A stretch of 64,000 nt of DNA from the NCBI GenBank assembly GCA_024102815.1, contig JAGFJJ010000059.1:87274-151273 (forward strand), given 5' to 3'. A model generated the notes under the pieces. It was not told where the DNA came from. It worked only from the letters and a program-made list of their open reading frames with translations, and did not search any database. The translations under genes were made by a program, and so were the position numbers. Below are positions 45,122 to 53,510 of this stretch, piece by piece. This stretch comes from Phycisphaerae bacterium. GTDB taxonomy: Bacteria; Planctomycetota; Phycisphaerae; UBA1845. How positions within the stretch are numbered: position 1 is the first letter of the stretch; the number at the start of each line of letters is the position of its first letter.

Positions 45122-46231
45122 ATGCAGGAATCGGCCCCCACGTTGTTGCATACGCCCGTACACGACGCCCATGTAGCCTTCGGGGCGCGGATGGTCGAAT
45201 TCGCTGGCTGGGAAATGCCCATTTCCTATCGCGGCATCACTGAGGAGCATGTGCATACCCGCTCGGCGTGCAGCATGTTTGACGTCTCGCACATGGGGCG
45301 GCTGAAGCTCAGCGGGACGGATTGCGAGACGTTCCTCAATCGCCTGTGCACGCGGAACCTATCTGGCGCGGAAGTGGGGCGGTCATACTACGCGCACATC
45401 TGTCGTGAGGACGGTGGGATTCTCGATGACGTGATCGTATCGCGATTCGCGACACACTGGGGAATCGTGTGCAACGCGTCCAATCGCGACAAAGTTGTGG
45501 CCTGGATTGAAATGCACCGGGCTGGGGCAGACGTCGCCATGGAAGACCAGACGCGGGCTACGGCCATGCTCGCGTTCCAGGGTCCCCGCGCCATGGATCT
45601 TGCCTCGGAAGTCTCGGGACAGGATCTCTCCACCATCAAGCGCTATCGGCATCGCACGTTCGAGTTCCTGGGTATGCCCATCACGATCTACCGCAGCGGC
45701 TACACGGGCGAGGATGGCGTGGAGGTGGTCCTGCCGGCGGGGGCCGCGGCGATGCTCCTGCCTCGCGTCCTGGGGACGCCCGACGCCCCTCACCCGGAGA
45801 TCAGGCCGGCAGGGCTCGGGGCGCGCGACACCCTGCGTATTGAGGCGTCGATGCCCCTCTACGGACACGAACTGAGCGAGGATTGGGATTCGCTGACGGC
45901 CGGACAAGCCTGGTGCGTGGATCTCCAGAAGGAGTTCATCGGTGCGTCGGCCATGCGCGAGCTACAGGCACGCGGCTTGCCTAGGCAGGTTATCGGTTTG
46001 GAGCTTGACGGGCGGCGGATCGCACGGCAGCATCAGCCTGTCCACGCTGCCGACGGTGTTGGGGGGGAGATCACCAGCGGGACGCTGAGCCCGACGCTGG
46101 GCAAGAGCATCGCCATGGCGATGGTGTCAACAGCGTATTGCGAGCCGGGCACGGCATTGGACGTGGAACTGAGCGGGAAGCGCGTCCCGGCGCGGGTCGT
46201 GCCCATGCCGTTCTACAAGCGCGGTAAGTGA
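45122..46231 (+). CDS. gcvT: Aminomethyltransferase, glycine cleavage T protein
   Basis: GcvT moves the methylene from lipoyl-GcvH to tetrahydrofolate, releasing ammonia. 369 residues from ATG 45122 after AAAGGTGA; the open frame from 45047 has no better start. Seen: VEFAGWEMPISYRGITEEHV, SMFDVSHMGRLKLSG, FQGPRAMDL, SGYTGEDGVEVVLP, GLGARDTLRIEASMPLYGHE (folate pocket and conserved Asp/Arg) and the terminal beta-barrel with GTLSPTLGKSIAMA. It sits 41 bases upstream of gcvH; gcvP is not in the window. Confidence 0.97.
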   Translation: MQESAPTLLHTPVHDAHVAFGARMVEFAGWEMPISYRGITEEHVHTRSACSMFDVSHMGRLKLSGTDCETFLNRLCTRNLSGAEVGRSYYAHICREDGGILDDVIVSRFATHWGIVCNASNRDKVVAWIEMHRAGADVAMEDQTRATAMLAFQGPRAMDLASEVSGQDLSTIKRYRHRTFEFLGMPITIYRSGYTGEDGVEVVLPAGAAAMLLPRVLGTPDAPHPEIRPAGLGARDTLRIEASMPLYGHELSEDWDSLTAGQAWCVDLQKEFIGASAMRELQARGLPRQVIGLELDGRRIARQHQPVHAADGVGGEITSGTLSPTLGKSIAMAMVSTAYCEPGTALDVELSGKRVPARVVPMPFYKRGK

Positions 46232-46272
46232 CCAGCAGACGGATCCACCCGGAAAAGATTGAGGGTTGAGTA

Positions 46273-46653
46273 ATGTCGATTCCGAGCGATCGTAAGTACT
46301 CCGAGACGCACGAGTGGTACATGGCCGACGGAAATACGGTTACAATGGGCATCACCCAGCATGCGGCCGATCAACTCACGGACATCACGTTCGTTGATCT
46401 TCCCAAGGTGGGGCTGCAGTTCCAGCCGGGCGACGTCGTGGGTGAAGTCGAGTCGGTCAAGGCAACATCGGAATTGTTCACGGCCGTCGGGGGAAAGGTC
46501 CTGGCGATTAACGAGAACCTCACCGACCATCCGGAGCTGATCAACGACAACGCTTTCGAGGACGGCTGGCTGGTCAAGTTCGAGGTGGGATCGCTGGCGG
46601 CGCTTGAACAGCTCATGGACTCGAAGGAATACAAGTCGTACGCGAGAGGATAA
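46273..46653 (+). CDS. gcvH: Glycine cleavage H protein (lipoyl carrier)
   Basis: 126 residues, usual size. It shuttles the aminomethyl group on a lipoyl arm between GcvP, GcvT and dihydrolipoamide dehydrogenase. Seen: YSETHEWYMADG, MGITQHAADQLTDITFVDLP and the lipoylation site Lys63 in GEVESVKATSELF. The start is ATG 46273 after GAGGGTTGAGTA. It shares an operon with gcvT. The 200 bases that follow, to the tRNA, hold no supported gene. Confidence 0.97.
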   Translation: MSIPSDRKYSETHEWYMADGNTVTMGITQHAADQLTDITFVDLPKVGLQFQPGDVVGEVESVKATSELFTAVGGKVLAINENLTDHPELINDNAFEDGWLVKFEVGSLAALEQLMDSKEYKSYARG

Positions 46654-46851
46654 TCCGATTTCTTAATCCCCCCGTTTTTGGCGAACCTTCAGTCTTTCTG
46701 TCGGTCGAAGCGAGGCGCGGCATGCTGCGACGCTCGGCGCTGGGCCAGGAATCCCACTGGATCCCGGATAATGGCTGCCGGCCGGGCGAACTGCTAGGAT
46801 GTCCCGTCGATGAGCATCTTCGTGCGTATCGCCCGATGCCGCATTCACCTT

Positions 46852-46924
46852 GCCACCGTAGCTCAATTGGCAGAGCAGCGGTTTTGTAAACCGCAGGTTA
46901 TGGGTTCGAGTCCCTTCGGTGGCT
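46852..46924 (+). tRNA. tRNA-Thr (anticodon TGT)
   Basis: 73 bases: acceptor GCCACCG/CGGTGGC, D arm GCTC-AATTGGCA-GAGC, anticodon arm GCGGT-TTTGTAA-ACCGC giving TGT, T arm TGGG-TTCGAGT-CCCT-type, discriminator T. The 3' CCA is not encoded. Confidence 0.96.
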
Positions 46925-47043
46925 ATTTTGCAAACCCCTGAAAAATCAGTAGTTTACGAAATCTCTGAGGACGGCTCGACAACGGGCAGAACCGAGTGCG
47001 GATTCGATTGGCGTGGTCCGACCTCGTACCGCAAGCCCGTCGC

Positions 47044-48012
47044 CTACCGAGAACATTCCCCGCCGCCGTCGGCATTCGTTATCAGGAGCACGCAGCCGCA
47101 ACATTGGCAAGCATGCAGCGAGGGCTCGCCGTCCGGTATGCAGCCCGGGAAGTCGAGAATTGGCGGCGTTTCATGACATGCGTTCGGCGGGCATTCGCTG
47201 AAACACTGGCTCGAGCTCTCAACACCGGCAGCTTCACATTCGCATGGATCGGTAATGACCACGCCATCAATCATGCATTGTTGCGCCTGACCACAGTCTC
47301 CCGCATCGCAACAGTGGCTCGATCCCGGCTCGCCGTTGTCAAAGAAGCACCGGACCACGGCGCCGTGGCATTGCACGCATGCCGGAGAGCATGGCTGGTC
47401 CGTGTACCCTGCCTGCAATGCGAGCAGCACATTGCCGGAGCCGCCTTGGCCCCCACAAAACTCATTGATGCAATCGTCATGTTCGTCGCAACACGCGCCC
47501 TTTGTCCCGCAATCGAAGACATGAATCTGATCACACCCGGCGGTGTTTTCCACGCCGTTCGGGCCGGTGTAGCGTGCCGCCGCGATCCAGGCAGCCGCTC
47601 CAGGCGCTCTCGCTGCCAATTCTCCGCGGGAAGCCATGTCGTATCCATACAGTAGCGCCGCTGCGCGACTCGCGCCCGCGGTGTCCGCTGGCACTCCTGC
47701 GATTGCAACCTCCGGTCCCTGCACACCGTCTGCGGGCTTGTAGCGAAATGTCGTTTGCTCGCTCGAGGTCGACCAGAGCACTTCGGCCGAGCCGATGACT
47801 CCAGTCACCACCGATCGAAACCCGTCCATCGTGGCTCCGGTAGTCACATGGAGCTCTCCGAAGGTCTGGCGGTCGCATTCCTCCCTTCCCGCACAGGGAT
47901 CGCCTGCTGCCGTGGCTGGCCCGCTGCAGCCGGCCGCGGCGAGTTGCGCGAATGTGCACGCCCAAAGAAATCCGAAGAGCCGGCAGGCCAGAGATCGGTA
48001 TTCGATTGCCAC
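47044..48012 (-). CDS. Cys-rich lipoprotein with a phospholipase A2-like active-site motif
   Basis: 322 residues from GTG 48012, preceded by GGAG at six bases; the open frame continues to 48642 but without signal or coding character. The lipoprotein signal ends LAAAGCSG. Residues 174-181 read CCDEHDDC, inside CGTKGACCDEHDDCINEFCG. This fits the secreted phospholipase A2 active-site pattern C-C-x-x-H-[D]-x-C, where His and Asp are catalytic. No clear YGCYCG calcium loop precedes it. The last 120 residues carry some 20 Cys (HCCDAGDCGQAQQC, CQCCGC), implying a disulfide-rich tail. Inference: exported phospholipase-like or PLA2-fold binding protein. A spurious motif in a Cys-rich protein is the alternative. 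Confidence 0.7.
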   Translation of the reverse strand: MAIEYRSLACRLFGFLWACTFAQLAAAGCSGPATAAGDPCAGREECDRQTFGELHVTTGATMDGFRSVVTGVIGSAEVLWSTSSEQTTFRYKPADGVQGPEVAIAGVPADTAGASRAAALLYGYDMASRGELAARAPGAAAWIAAARYTGPNGVENTAGCDQIHVFDCGTKGACCDEHDDCINEFCGGQGGSGNVLLALQAGYTDQPCSPACVQCHGAVVRCFFDNGEPGSSHCCDAGDCGQAQQCMIDGVVITDPCECEAAGVESSSQCFSECPPNACHETPPILDFPGCIPDGEPSLHACQCCGCVLLITNADGGGECSR

Positions 48013-48465
48013 AAAGTACTCCGTTTGGTTGAAGCCGCTCTCTCCATCGAGTCGGTTCGAAGACACGAGCCCAGCAGAACAATTGTCGGCGAACCAAGTT
48101 CGCCGCTCGACAACCGGTACCTCAGGACGCGCTTCACACCTGTTACGTGAGCGATTTTGCGTCCGAGAGGTCGGAGAGCATCCTGGGTCCGAACATTGCC
48201 TCCGGAGGGAACCCGGACCGGCACCTCTAAGACGAATCTTGTCGCCCGAGGGGCAGGACGCGCCGTTCGACGCACTACATTTGCCGTCGTTCAACAGATT
48301 GCCCTCAATCTCCCTTAAAAAAACCTTAACGATTCCGGGGTAGCATGAGGGGCGTTGGCGCGATGGCATCTCGAGGCTTGTCATCCGGCGGTGGTGACAA
48401 TTTTCCTCGCTGACGGAAAAGCGTATCCGCATTTCCGGAACAGTGTCCATACTCGGAGTACACCG
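48013..48465. other. 453-base divergent intergenic region
   Basis: This lies between the PLA2-like lipoprotein (minus) and the prepilin (plus). There is an AT-rich patch with seven consecutive A residues around 48318-48324, a likely promoter area, but no clear -35/-10 pair was assigned. The long open frames crossing it on both strands are upstream extensions of the two genes and show no ribosome sites or signals. Confidence 0.45.
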
Positions 48466-49572
48466 ATGAGTTGCCTCAGGAACGGATTCTCTCGGCGCGG
48501 TCGCAGGTCGAAAAGGGCATTCACTCTGATTGAAGTGCTGGTGGTCGTTGCCATCATCGCGCTGCTCGTGGCCATCCTGCTTCCCAGCCTCCAAGCGGCT
48601 CGGGAGCACGCCAAGACTGTTGTCTGCTCGTCCAACATGCACTCGGTCAGTTTGGCAAACGCCAACTACCTGTATGTTTCAAAGGCGGTCTATGCGCCCT
48701 CCTACGTGTATCCCGACGACAAGGACGGACGGTGGTCGCCGGCGACCCAGCCGAAGGAGCCGCGGTCGGATGTGGGTTATCTGCATTGGTCATACTACCT
48801 ATTCGACGACGGTAATGTCGGAGACAAGGCCTTCGAGTGTCCCACGTACGAAAATGGCGGAGCGCCCCGCACCAACCCCGGCCCGGAACCGGCCAGCTGG
48901 GAAGCCGGTCAGGAAGACATCAACGGCAACCCCAAACCCGCTGAGCGAAAGCCCTCGTACACGGAGGACAAGCAGGCGTCGCGCATGGCCATTACGGCGA
49001 ATGCGGCGATTATGCCCCGCAACAAGTTCAACATCGTGGCCTCGGGTGGTAAGCGCGTTAACGTCTTCGTGCGCGAGAATCAGATCAACCGCCCCGGTGA
49101 TACCATCCTCGCAACGGAGTTCTACAACAACTGGCAGAGTCAGGCTATTTCCGGCGGCAGCGGCAACCTGCTGGTTAAGTCCCACCGCCCGTTGAATCCG
49201 TTCTACCACGTGGGGGCGGGTTTCGATGAGTACAAGGCGCCGGACCGGGCGCCGGGATTCATGTACGGCCAGCAGAGCACCCTGGGCCCGACGACGAACG
49301 ACTGGGGGATTCTTCCCTACAAGGAGATTCGTCAGGCCAAGAATCTGATCGAGACGGGTACTTCGGAGCTCAACGCGGTCGGGCGTGATCATCCCTGGGC
49401 GGACCGCGTCTATCGCAAGAAGTTCGGCGGCAGCGCCAATTTCCTCTACTGCGACGGACACGCCGAAAACGACACGATTTACAACACCGTCGAGGATCGC
49501 AAGTGGGGCGACAAGTACTATTCGCTGTCCGGCGCGAATGAAGTCCTCAACTTCATCATCCAGCGCGACTAA
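48466..49572 (+). CDS. Type II secretion/pilin-like protein with N-methylation signal and H-X9-DG end
   Basis: 368 residues from ATG 48466, which follows GGAG; the frame is open to 48355. A basic leader (SRRGRRSKRA) precedes the prepilin motif FTLIEVLVVVAIIALLVAIL, with conserved Phe and Glu+5. The rest is a large exported domain. Near the end FGGSANFLYCDGHAE matches the H-X9-DG type tail that marks the expanded planctomycete prepilin families. The N-terminal helix predicts processing by prepilin peptidase and assembly in a pseudopilus or retention at the envelope. It converges on metF with a four-base overlap of the 3' ends. Confidence 0.93.
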   Translation: MSCLRNGFSRRGRRSKRAFTLIEVLVVVAIIALLVAILLPSLQAAREHAKTVVCSSNMHSVSLANANYLYVSKAVYAPSYVYPDDKDGRWSPATQPKEPRSDVGYLHWSYYLFDDGNVGDKAFECPTYENGGAPRTNPGPEPASWEAGQEDINGNPKPAERKPSYTEDKQASRMAITANAAIMPRNKFNIVASGGKRVNVFVRENQINRPGDTILATEFYNNWQSQAISGGSGNLLVKSHRPLNPFYHVGAGFDEYKAPDRAPGFMYGQQSTLGPTTNDWGILPYKEIRQAKNLIETGTSELNAVGRDHPWADRVYRKKFGGSANFLYCDGHAENDTIYNTVEDRKWGDKYYSLSGANEVLNFIIQRD

Positions 49573-50438
49573 ACCATCGTCCGAATCATTTGAAAGATCG
49601 CCCGAGTCGCGGTCGAGCGATTGAGCGTGTAGAAGTGGATGCCTGCGGCTTCGCCCTCGAGCAGGCCGATCGACTGCTGGGTGCTGTGGTACGTGCCGAT
49701 GTGCCTCACGGCCTCGGCGTCGTCTTCCACGGATTCGATCATCCTGAGCAGTCGCGCGGGAATGGACGCTCCGCACATGGTTGTGAAGCGCTTCACCTGT
49801 TTGACGCTCAGGATGGGCATGATTCCCGCGACAATGGGTACGCGAATGCCCGCTCGTTCCGCGCGTTCACGGAACGAAAAGAACAGATCGTTGTCGAAGA
49901 ACAACTGGGTGATCAGGAAGTCCACGCCGGCGTCGACCTTGGCTTTGAGGTAATCCATGTCGGCATGGATGTCCGCAGCCTCGACGTGGCCTTCGGGGTA
50001 GCAGGCTGCTCCAACGCACACATCGCATCGTTCCCGAATGAACGCCACCAGCTCCGCGGCGTAGTGGAATCCCCCTTCGGCCGGGACGAATCGCTTTTCG
50101 CCCTCCGGCGGATCGCCACGCAGGGCCAGAATATTGGCGATACCGTGGCGGCGCAAATCATCTACGGTTGCTCCGATCTCCGGCCGTGTCGATCCCACGC
50201 AGGTCAGGTGGGCCAGGGGCTCGATCCCGATATCCGTTTTGATGCGTTCCACCAGGTCAATGGTCTTGCGGCGGGTCGAGCCGCCCGCTCCGTACGTAAC
50301 CGAGACGAACGTTGGCCCCAGGGGCTTGAGGCGCTCTACGGTCTTGTAGAGGTCCCAAAAGCCGATGTCGTCCTTGGGTGGAAAGAACTCGAAAGAGAAT
50401 GATGGCCGGCCTCGGCCGAGCTGGTCTCGTATGCGCAT
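49569..50438 (-). CDS. metF: Methylenetetrahydrofolate reductase
   Basis: FAD enzyme reducing 5,10-methylene-THF to 5-methyl-THF for methionine synthesis. 289 residues from ATG 50438. Seen: PSFSFEFFPPKDDIGF (catalytic Glu), FVSVTYGAGGSTR, LAHLTCVGSTR, NILALRGDPPEGE, GAACYPEGHVEA, FLITQLFFDND and VPIVAGIMPILS. The open frame extends to 50546 across tRNA-Tyr; those residues (VCPSGQRGRAVNPLA) are translated tRNA and must be excluded. Confidence 0.97.
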   Translation of the reverse strand: MRIRDQLGRGRPSFSFEFFPPKDDIGFWDLYKTVERLKPLGPTFVSVTYGAGGSTRRKTIDLVERIKTDIGIEPLAHLTCVGSTRPEIGATVDDLRRHGIANILALRGDPPEGEKRFVPAEGGFHYAAELVAFIRERCDVCVGAACYPEGHVEAADIHADMDYLKAKVDAGVDFLITQLFFDNDLFFSFRERAERAGIRVPIVAGIMPILSVKQVKRFTTMCGASIPARLLRMIESVEDDAEAVRHIGTYHSTQQSIGLLEGEAAGIHFYTLNRSTATRAIFQMIRTMV

Positions 50439-50452
50439 GGTTTCCGCCCGAC

Positions 50453-50535
50453 TGGGCGCGGCAGGATTCGAACCTGCGAAGGCTAACGCCAACGGGTTTA
50501 CAGCCCGTCCCCTTTGGCCGCTCGGGCACACGCCC
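50453..50535 (-). tRNA. tRNA-Tyr (anticodon GTA)
   Basis: 83-base class II tRNA on the minus strand. The acceptor GGGCGTG pairs with CGCGCCC, discriminator A. Anticodon arm ACGGG-CTGTAAA-CCCGT gives GTA. T arm GCAGG-TTCGAAT-CCTGC. There is an extended variable arm. The 3' CCA is not encoded. It lies 14 bases upstream of the metF start. Confidence 0.95.
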
Positions 50536-50767
50536 CGCTTCGCCACCCGAAACGGACTCGCCGTCCCGGGTTATCGACTGAAGCGGGCCACGTTCTATCG
50601 GAAGTTACCCGCGCTGGCAAGCGGATCGCAGCTCCACGGGCAATGAGAAGCTTGAACCTCGCTCTGAATGTTCTCGCGATCCCGACCCTCCCGGCGCCCG
50701 CGGCGAGCGTCCGAGAATATTACACGTTGACGTGAGGTCCCACGGGGCACGGATCACCACCGCACGA

Positions 50768-50848
50768 TCAGGCGGTCTGCACGAGGAAATCGAGTATGCT
50801 CAGCATCGTCGAAAGAAGCAACGCCGTAATGGCCAGGAACCAGCTCAT
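50768..50848 (-). CDS. Possible 26-residue single-helix membrane peptide after DUF420
   Basis: ATG 50848 to TGA 50768 encodes 26 residues, MSWFLAITALLLSTMLSILD followed by FLVQTA, nearly all one hydrophobic helix. GGAG lies seven bases before the ATG. It sits on the strand of, and 91 bases downstream of, the DUF420/ctaB/ctaA genes. Small one-helix subunits are known in terminal oxidases (CydX, CcoM), so a small assembly or accessory subunit is an attractive inference. It is too short to be sure from one sequence. The rest of 50536-50939 shows no gene. Confidence 0.4.
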   Translation of the reverse strand: MSWFLAITALLLSTMLSILDFLVQTA

Positions 50849-50939
50849 CTGATTTCTCCACGAGGAACGATGACCCCGCAGTCCATCGGAACTTGCGTTT
50901 CCGATATTGAGAAATGCGTCGCGTCCGAGAATCCTCCCA

Positions 50940-51374
50940 TCATTGCCCCGACGGTCCGTAGATCTGGAACAACAGGATATAAACCACGACGCCCGTAATC
51001 GACACGTACACCCAGATGGGATACGTCCAACGGGCTATGCGGCGATGGGCGTCAAACCTGCCGCGGAGTGCCAGATACAGCGTCCGTCCGGCCAGCACCG
51101 GCACCGAAGCCGCCAGGATGACGTGCGAGAACAGTATGAAGAAATAGACTGGCCGGATCCAGCCGATCCCTCCGAATCGCTTCTCCGCGCCCGCAATTCG
51201 GTATGTAAGGTACGAGACCAGGAACAGGACCGAGATGGAGAATGCCGCAATCATGCACGCACGATGCGCCCCGATGTTGCGCCGCCGGATCATCGCATGG
51301 CCGATGATCAAGAATATTAGCGCCAAGGCGTTGAGCGTCGCATTGACCGCAGGGAGGTCGGAAATCTCGAGCAA
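50940..51374 (-). CDS. DUF420 membrane protein (cytochrome oxidase assembly context)
   Basis: 144 residues with four membrane helices. Seen: DLPAVNATLNALALIFLIIG, IRRRNIGAHRACMIAAF, LFLVSYLTYR, PVYFFILFSHVILAASVPVL and HRRIARWTYPIWVYVSITGV, with the conserved His residues of the DUF420 family, which is usually encoded next to cytochrome c oxidase genes. The start was set at TTG 51374 (ribosome site CGGAG) because the longer frame to 51482 runs through the end of ctaB and the family starts at this point. It forms an operon with ctaA and ctaB. Confidence 0.88.
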   Translation of the reverse strand: MLEISDLPAVNATLNALALIFLIIGHAMIRRRNIGAHRACMIAAFSISVLFLVSYLTYRIAGAEKRFGGIGWIRPVYFFILFSHVILAASVPVLAGRTLYLALRGRFDAHRRIARWTYPIWVYVSITGVVVYILLFQIYGPSGQ

Positions 51375-51412
51375 CGGCGAGGGCTCCGGCAGGTTGGTTT
51401 CGCAGCACGCAG

Positions 51413-52321
51413 CTAGAGCGTTCGATCGACAAGCATCAGGAGAAGTACGAGCGGGAGGTAGATCACCGAGACGAGCATGCAATACCGGGCCGCCCGGCGT
51501 GTTCCTTCCCTGAGGAAACGGATGCAGGACCGCAGGAACCAGATTCCCAGCAGCACGGCGCCGACTCCGTAGAACCAGGAATGACCACTGGCCGCGACGG
51601 GAAGCAAGCTCGCCAGCAGAAGCAGAACACCGAACGACAGGACGTGCCGACGCGTCTTTCGGCCCTGCTTATCTACGACCGGCAGGAATCGAAAACCGCC
51701 GCGGGCGTAGTCGTCGCGATGAAGCGTGGCGATTGCCGCAACGTGCGGCATTTGCCAGAGGAAGACAATCAGGAACAGAACGGCGCCTTCAATGCCGATT
51801 CGCCCCGTAGCCCCCGCCCAACCGATCAGCGGTGGAAGCGCCCCCGGAGCCGCACCAATGTACACGCAGGTCGGGGAGATACGCTTCATGGGGGTATACA
51901 GGAGAAGGTAGCTGAGAAAGCTTGCCGCGGCGAGAATCGCCGCCACGCTGTTCACAAACGCAGCCAGCAGCACGAGGCCCGAGGCGGCCAAGACGGCGCC
52001 GAAGGCCAGCGCATCGTCTTCTCCCAGGCGACCCGAGGGCAGCGGACGATCCACCGTCCGCGACATCAACGCATCGTATTCCATTTCGAAGAGTTGGTTC
52101 AGCGCATTGGCGCCACAGGCCACGAGCCCCGTTCCCAGTACGGCGAACAGAAGCCGGGCGAGCGTGTGGAGGTCCACATACCGCTCCTGACCAAGGCCGA
52201 ACCCCACGGTCGTTGCAATCAGAACGAGCATGGCGATACGCGGCTTGGTCAACTCCACCAGCGCGGCCGTCTTTGCCCGCAGGTTAACCCCCAGGGACCG
52301 AACCGGAACGGTATCGCTCAT
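51413..52321 (-). CDS. ctaB: Protohaem IX farnesyltransferase (haem O synthase)
   Basis: UbiA-family membrane prenyltransferase that attaches farnesyl to haem B to make haem O. 302 residues, about eight helices. Seen: LVELTKPRIAMLVLIATTVG, the first Asp-rich site in ALNQLFEMEYDALMSRTVDRPLPSG (residues about 85-105), LLYTPMKRISP, GALPPLIGWA and the second Asp-bearing loop HRDDYARGGFRFLP. The ATG at 52321 overlaps the ctaA stop (ATGA). The open frame continues far upstream, but that part is the shadow of ctaA. Confidence 0.96.
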   Translation of the reverse strand: MSDTVPVRSLGVNLRAKTAALVELTKPRIAMLVLIATTVGFGLGQERYVDLHTLARLLFAVLGTGLVACGANALNQLFEMEYDALMSRTVDRPLPSGRLGEDDALAFGAVLAASGLVLLAAFVNSVAAILAAASFLSYLLLYTPMKRISPTCVYIGAAPGALPPLIGWAGATGRIGIEGAVLFLIVFLWQMPHVAAIATLHRDDYARGGFRFLPVVDKQGRKTRRHVLSFGVLLLLASLLPVAASGHSWFYGVGAVLLGIWFLRSCIRFLREGTRRAARYCMLVSVIYLPLVLLLMLVDRTL

Positions 52322-53268
52322 GCTGGCGACTCCGAGAGAGTCACCCTCCCTGGAGTCGGATCGAACGCGATCATCCGCCCCACAGCGGCCCGCGTTACTA
52401 CCGTGGTCATCAGCAGCAGCGCGCCAACGGCCGTGTGCGCGGTCGGGAGCAGCCACGCCAGCAGCGGCCAGTCTGTAACGCCGCCGAAGATCACGATGAA
52501 CGTAGCGACCCCCAACACGACCTGGATCGCAAGCAGCACACCAAGGGCTCGCCCGGCCTTGCCGAGTGCGCTTGCACGCGAGAACGATCCCGCCAGCCAG
52601 ATCCCCACCCAGCCCACGAGAATCATGACAACCAGGGCCCAGAAAAGATGGACGACCAGGGCGGCGTTGTTCAGAAAATGCCGCAGAAGGGCTCCTGTAA
52701 GAAGTTGGATGAAGGTCGCGACCGCGGCCAGCGTGGACAGACCGCGCAAGAAGCCGGCGGCATCGGCCCGCTGGCCGTCTCGTTCCTCTGACCACGCGCG
52801 TGAGGAAACCAGTGCTGTGCAAGCCGCGAGGCAGAAGCAGGCTTGCCCAAAAACGCCGTGAATCATCGCCAGCAGCGTGGAGACCTCCCAGACGCGCATT
52901 CCGCCGAGGATGCCCTGGATGATGATTGCTCCCAGGGTTGTCCAACCCAGCACGCGGAGCACGCCGCCCATTCGATGACCAAGCGCGGCGACGATGATGG
53001 CGGTCATCCCCACGGTCCAGCCAATCAGCCGGTGTCCGTGCTCCCAGCGCGTCGCTTCGACCACCCACCATCCCGGCGGATTGAGCAGATGTCCGCCCGA
53101 GGTCGGCCAGTCCGGGTACGCCATCCCCGCACCCTTGCTCGTAACACCGGCACCGACAAACAGTAAGGGAAAAACGAGCACCGCGAGAACCACCGCTGCA
53201 ACGTGAAGCGCCGCGCGTCCCCGAGCCGCGGGGCCGACATGACCAGCGATGGACGACGTCATGGACAT
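52318..53268 (-). CDS. ctaA: Haem A synthase (CtaA/COX15)
   Basis: Integral membrane monooxygenase oxidising the methyl of haem O to formyl. 316 residues, about eight helices. Seen: VTSKGAGMAYPDWPTSGGHL, EATRWEHGHRLIGWTVG (haem-ligand His and conserved Glu), IQGILGGMRV, LAMIHGVFGQA and LLTGALLRHFLNNAALVVHL. It begins the minus-strand ctaA-ctaB-DUF420 group, implying the cell uses an A-type haem-copper oxidase, although no oxidase subunit is in the window. The 242 bases upstream hold no gene. Confidence 0.95.
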   Translation of the reverse strand: MSMTSSIAGHVGPAARGRAALHVAAVVLAVLVFPLLFVGAGVTSKGAGMAYPDWPTSGGHLLNPPGWWVVEATRWEHGHRLIGWTVGMTAIIVAALGHRMGGVLRVLGWTTLGAIIIQGILGGMRVWEVSTLLAMIHGVFGQACFCLAACTALVSSRAWSEERDGQRADAAGFLRGLSTLAAVATFIQLLTGALLRHFLNNAALVVHLFWALVVMILVGWVGIWLAGSFSRASALGKAGRALGVLLAIQVVLGVATFIVIFGGVTDWPLLAWLLPTAHTAVGALLLMTTVVTRAAVGRMIAFDPTPGRVTLSESPA

Positions 53269-53510
53269 GGCATGTTCGAGTGAATGCAGAATATCCCGGC
53301 CGCGGCTCTTCGCAAACTACGGCACGCCGATACTGCAATCGGCCGGCGGTTCACTGGCATGATCACAGCGAAAGCCCGGTCCGGACGGTGGGCTTCCCGA
53401 GTATGGTAGGCGACCGGAGATTACATTCAAGACGAGAACGGTGAAGCCATTACTGCGGCAAATTGCCGCACAAACCGCCAGACTCCTGCGCACAAGGGCC
53501 TGTTCAATCG

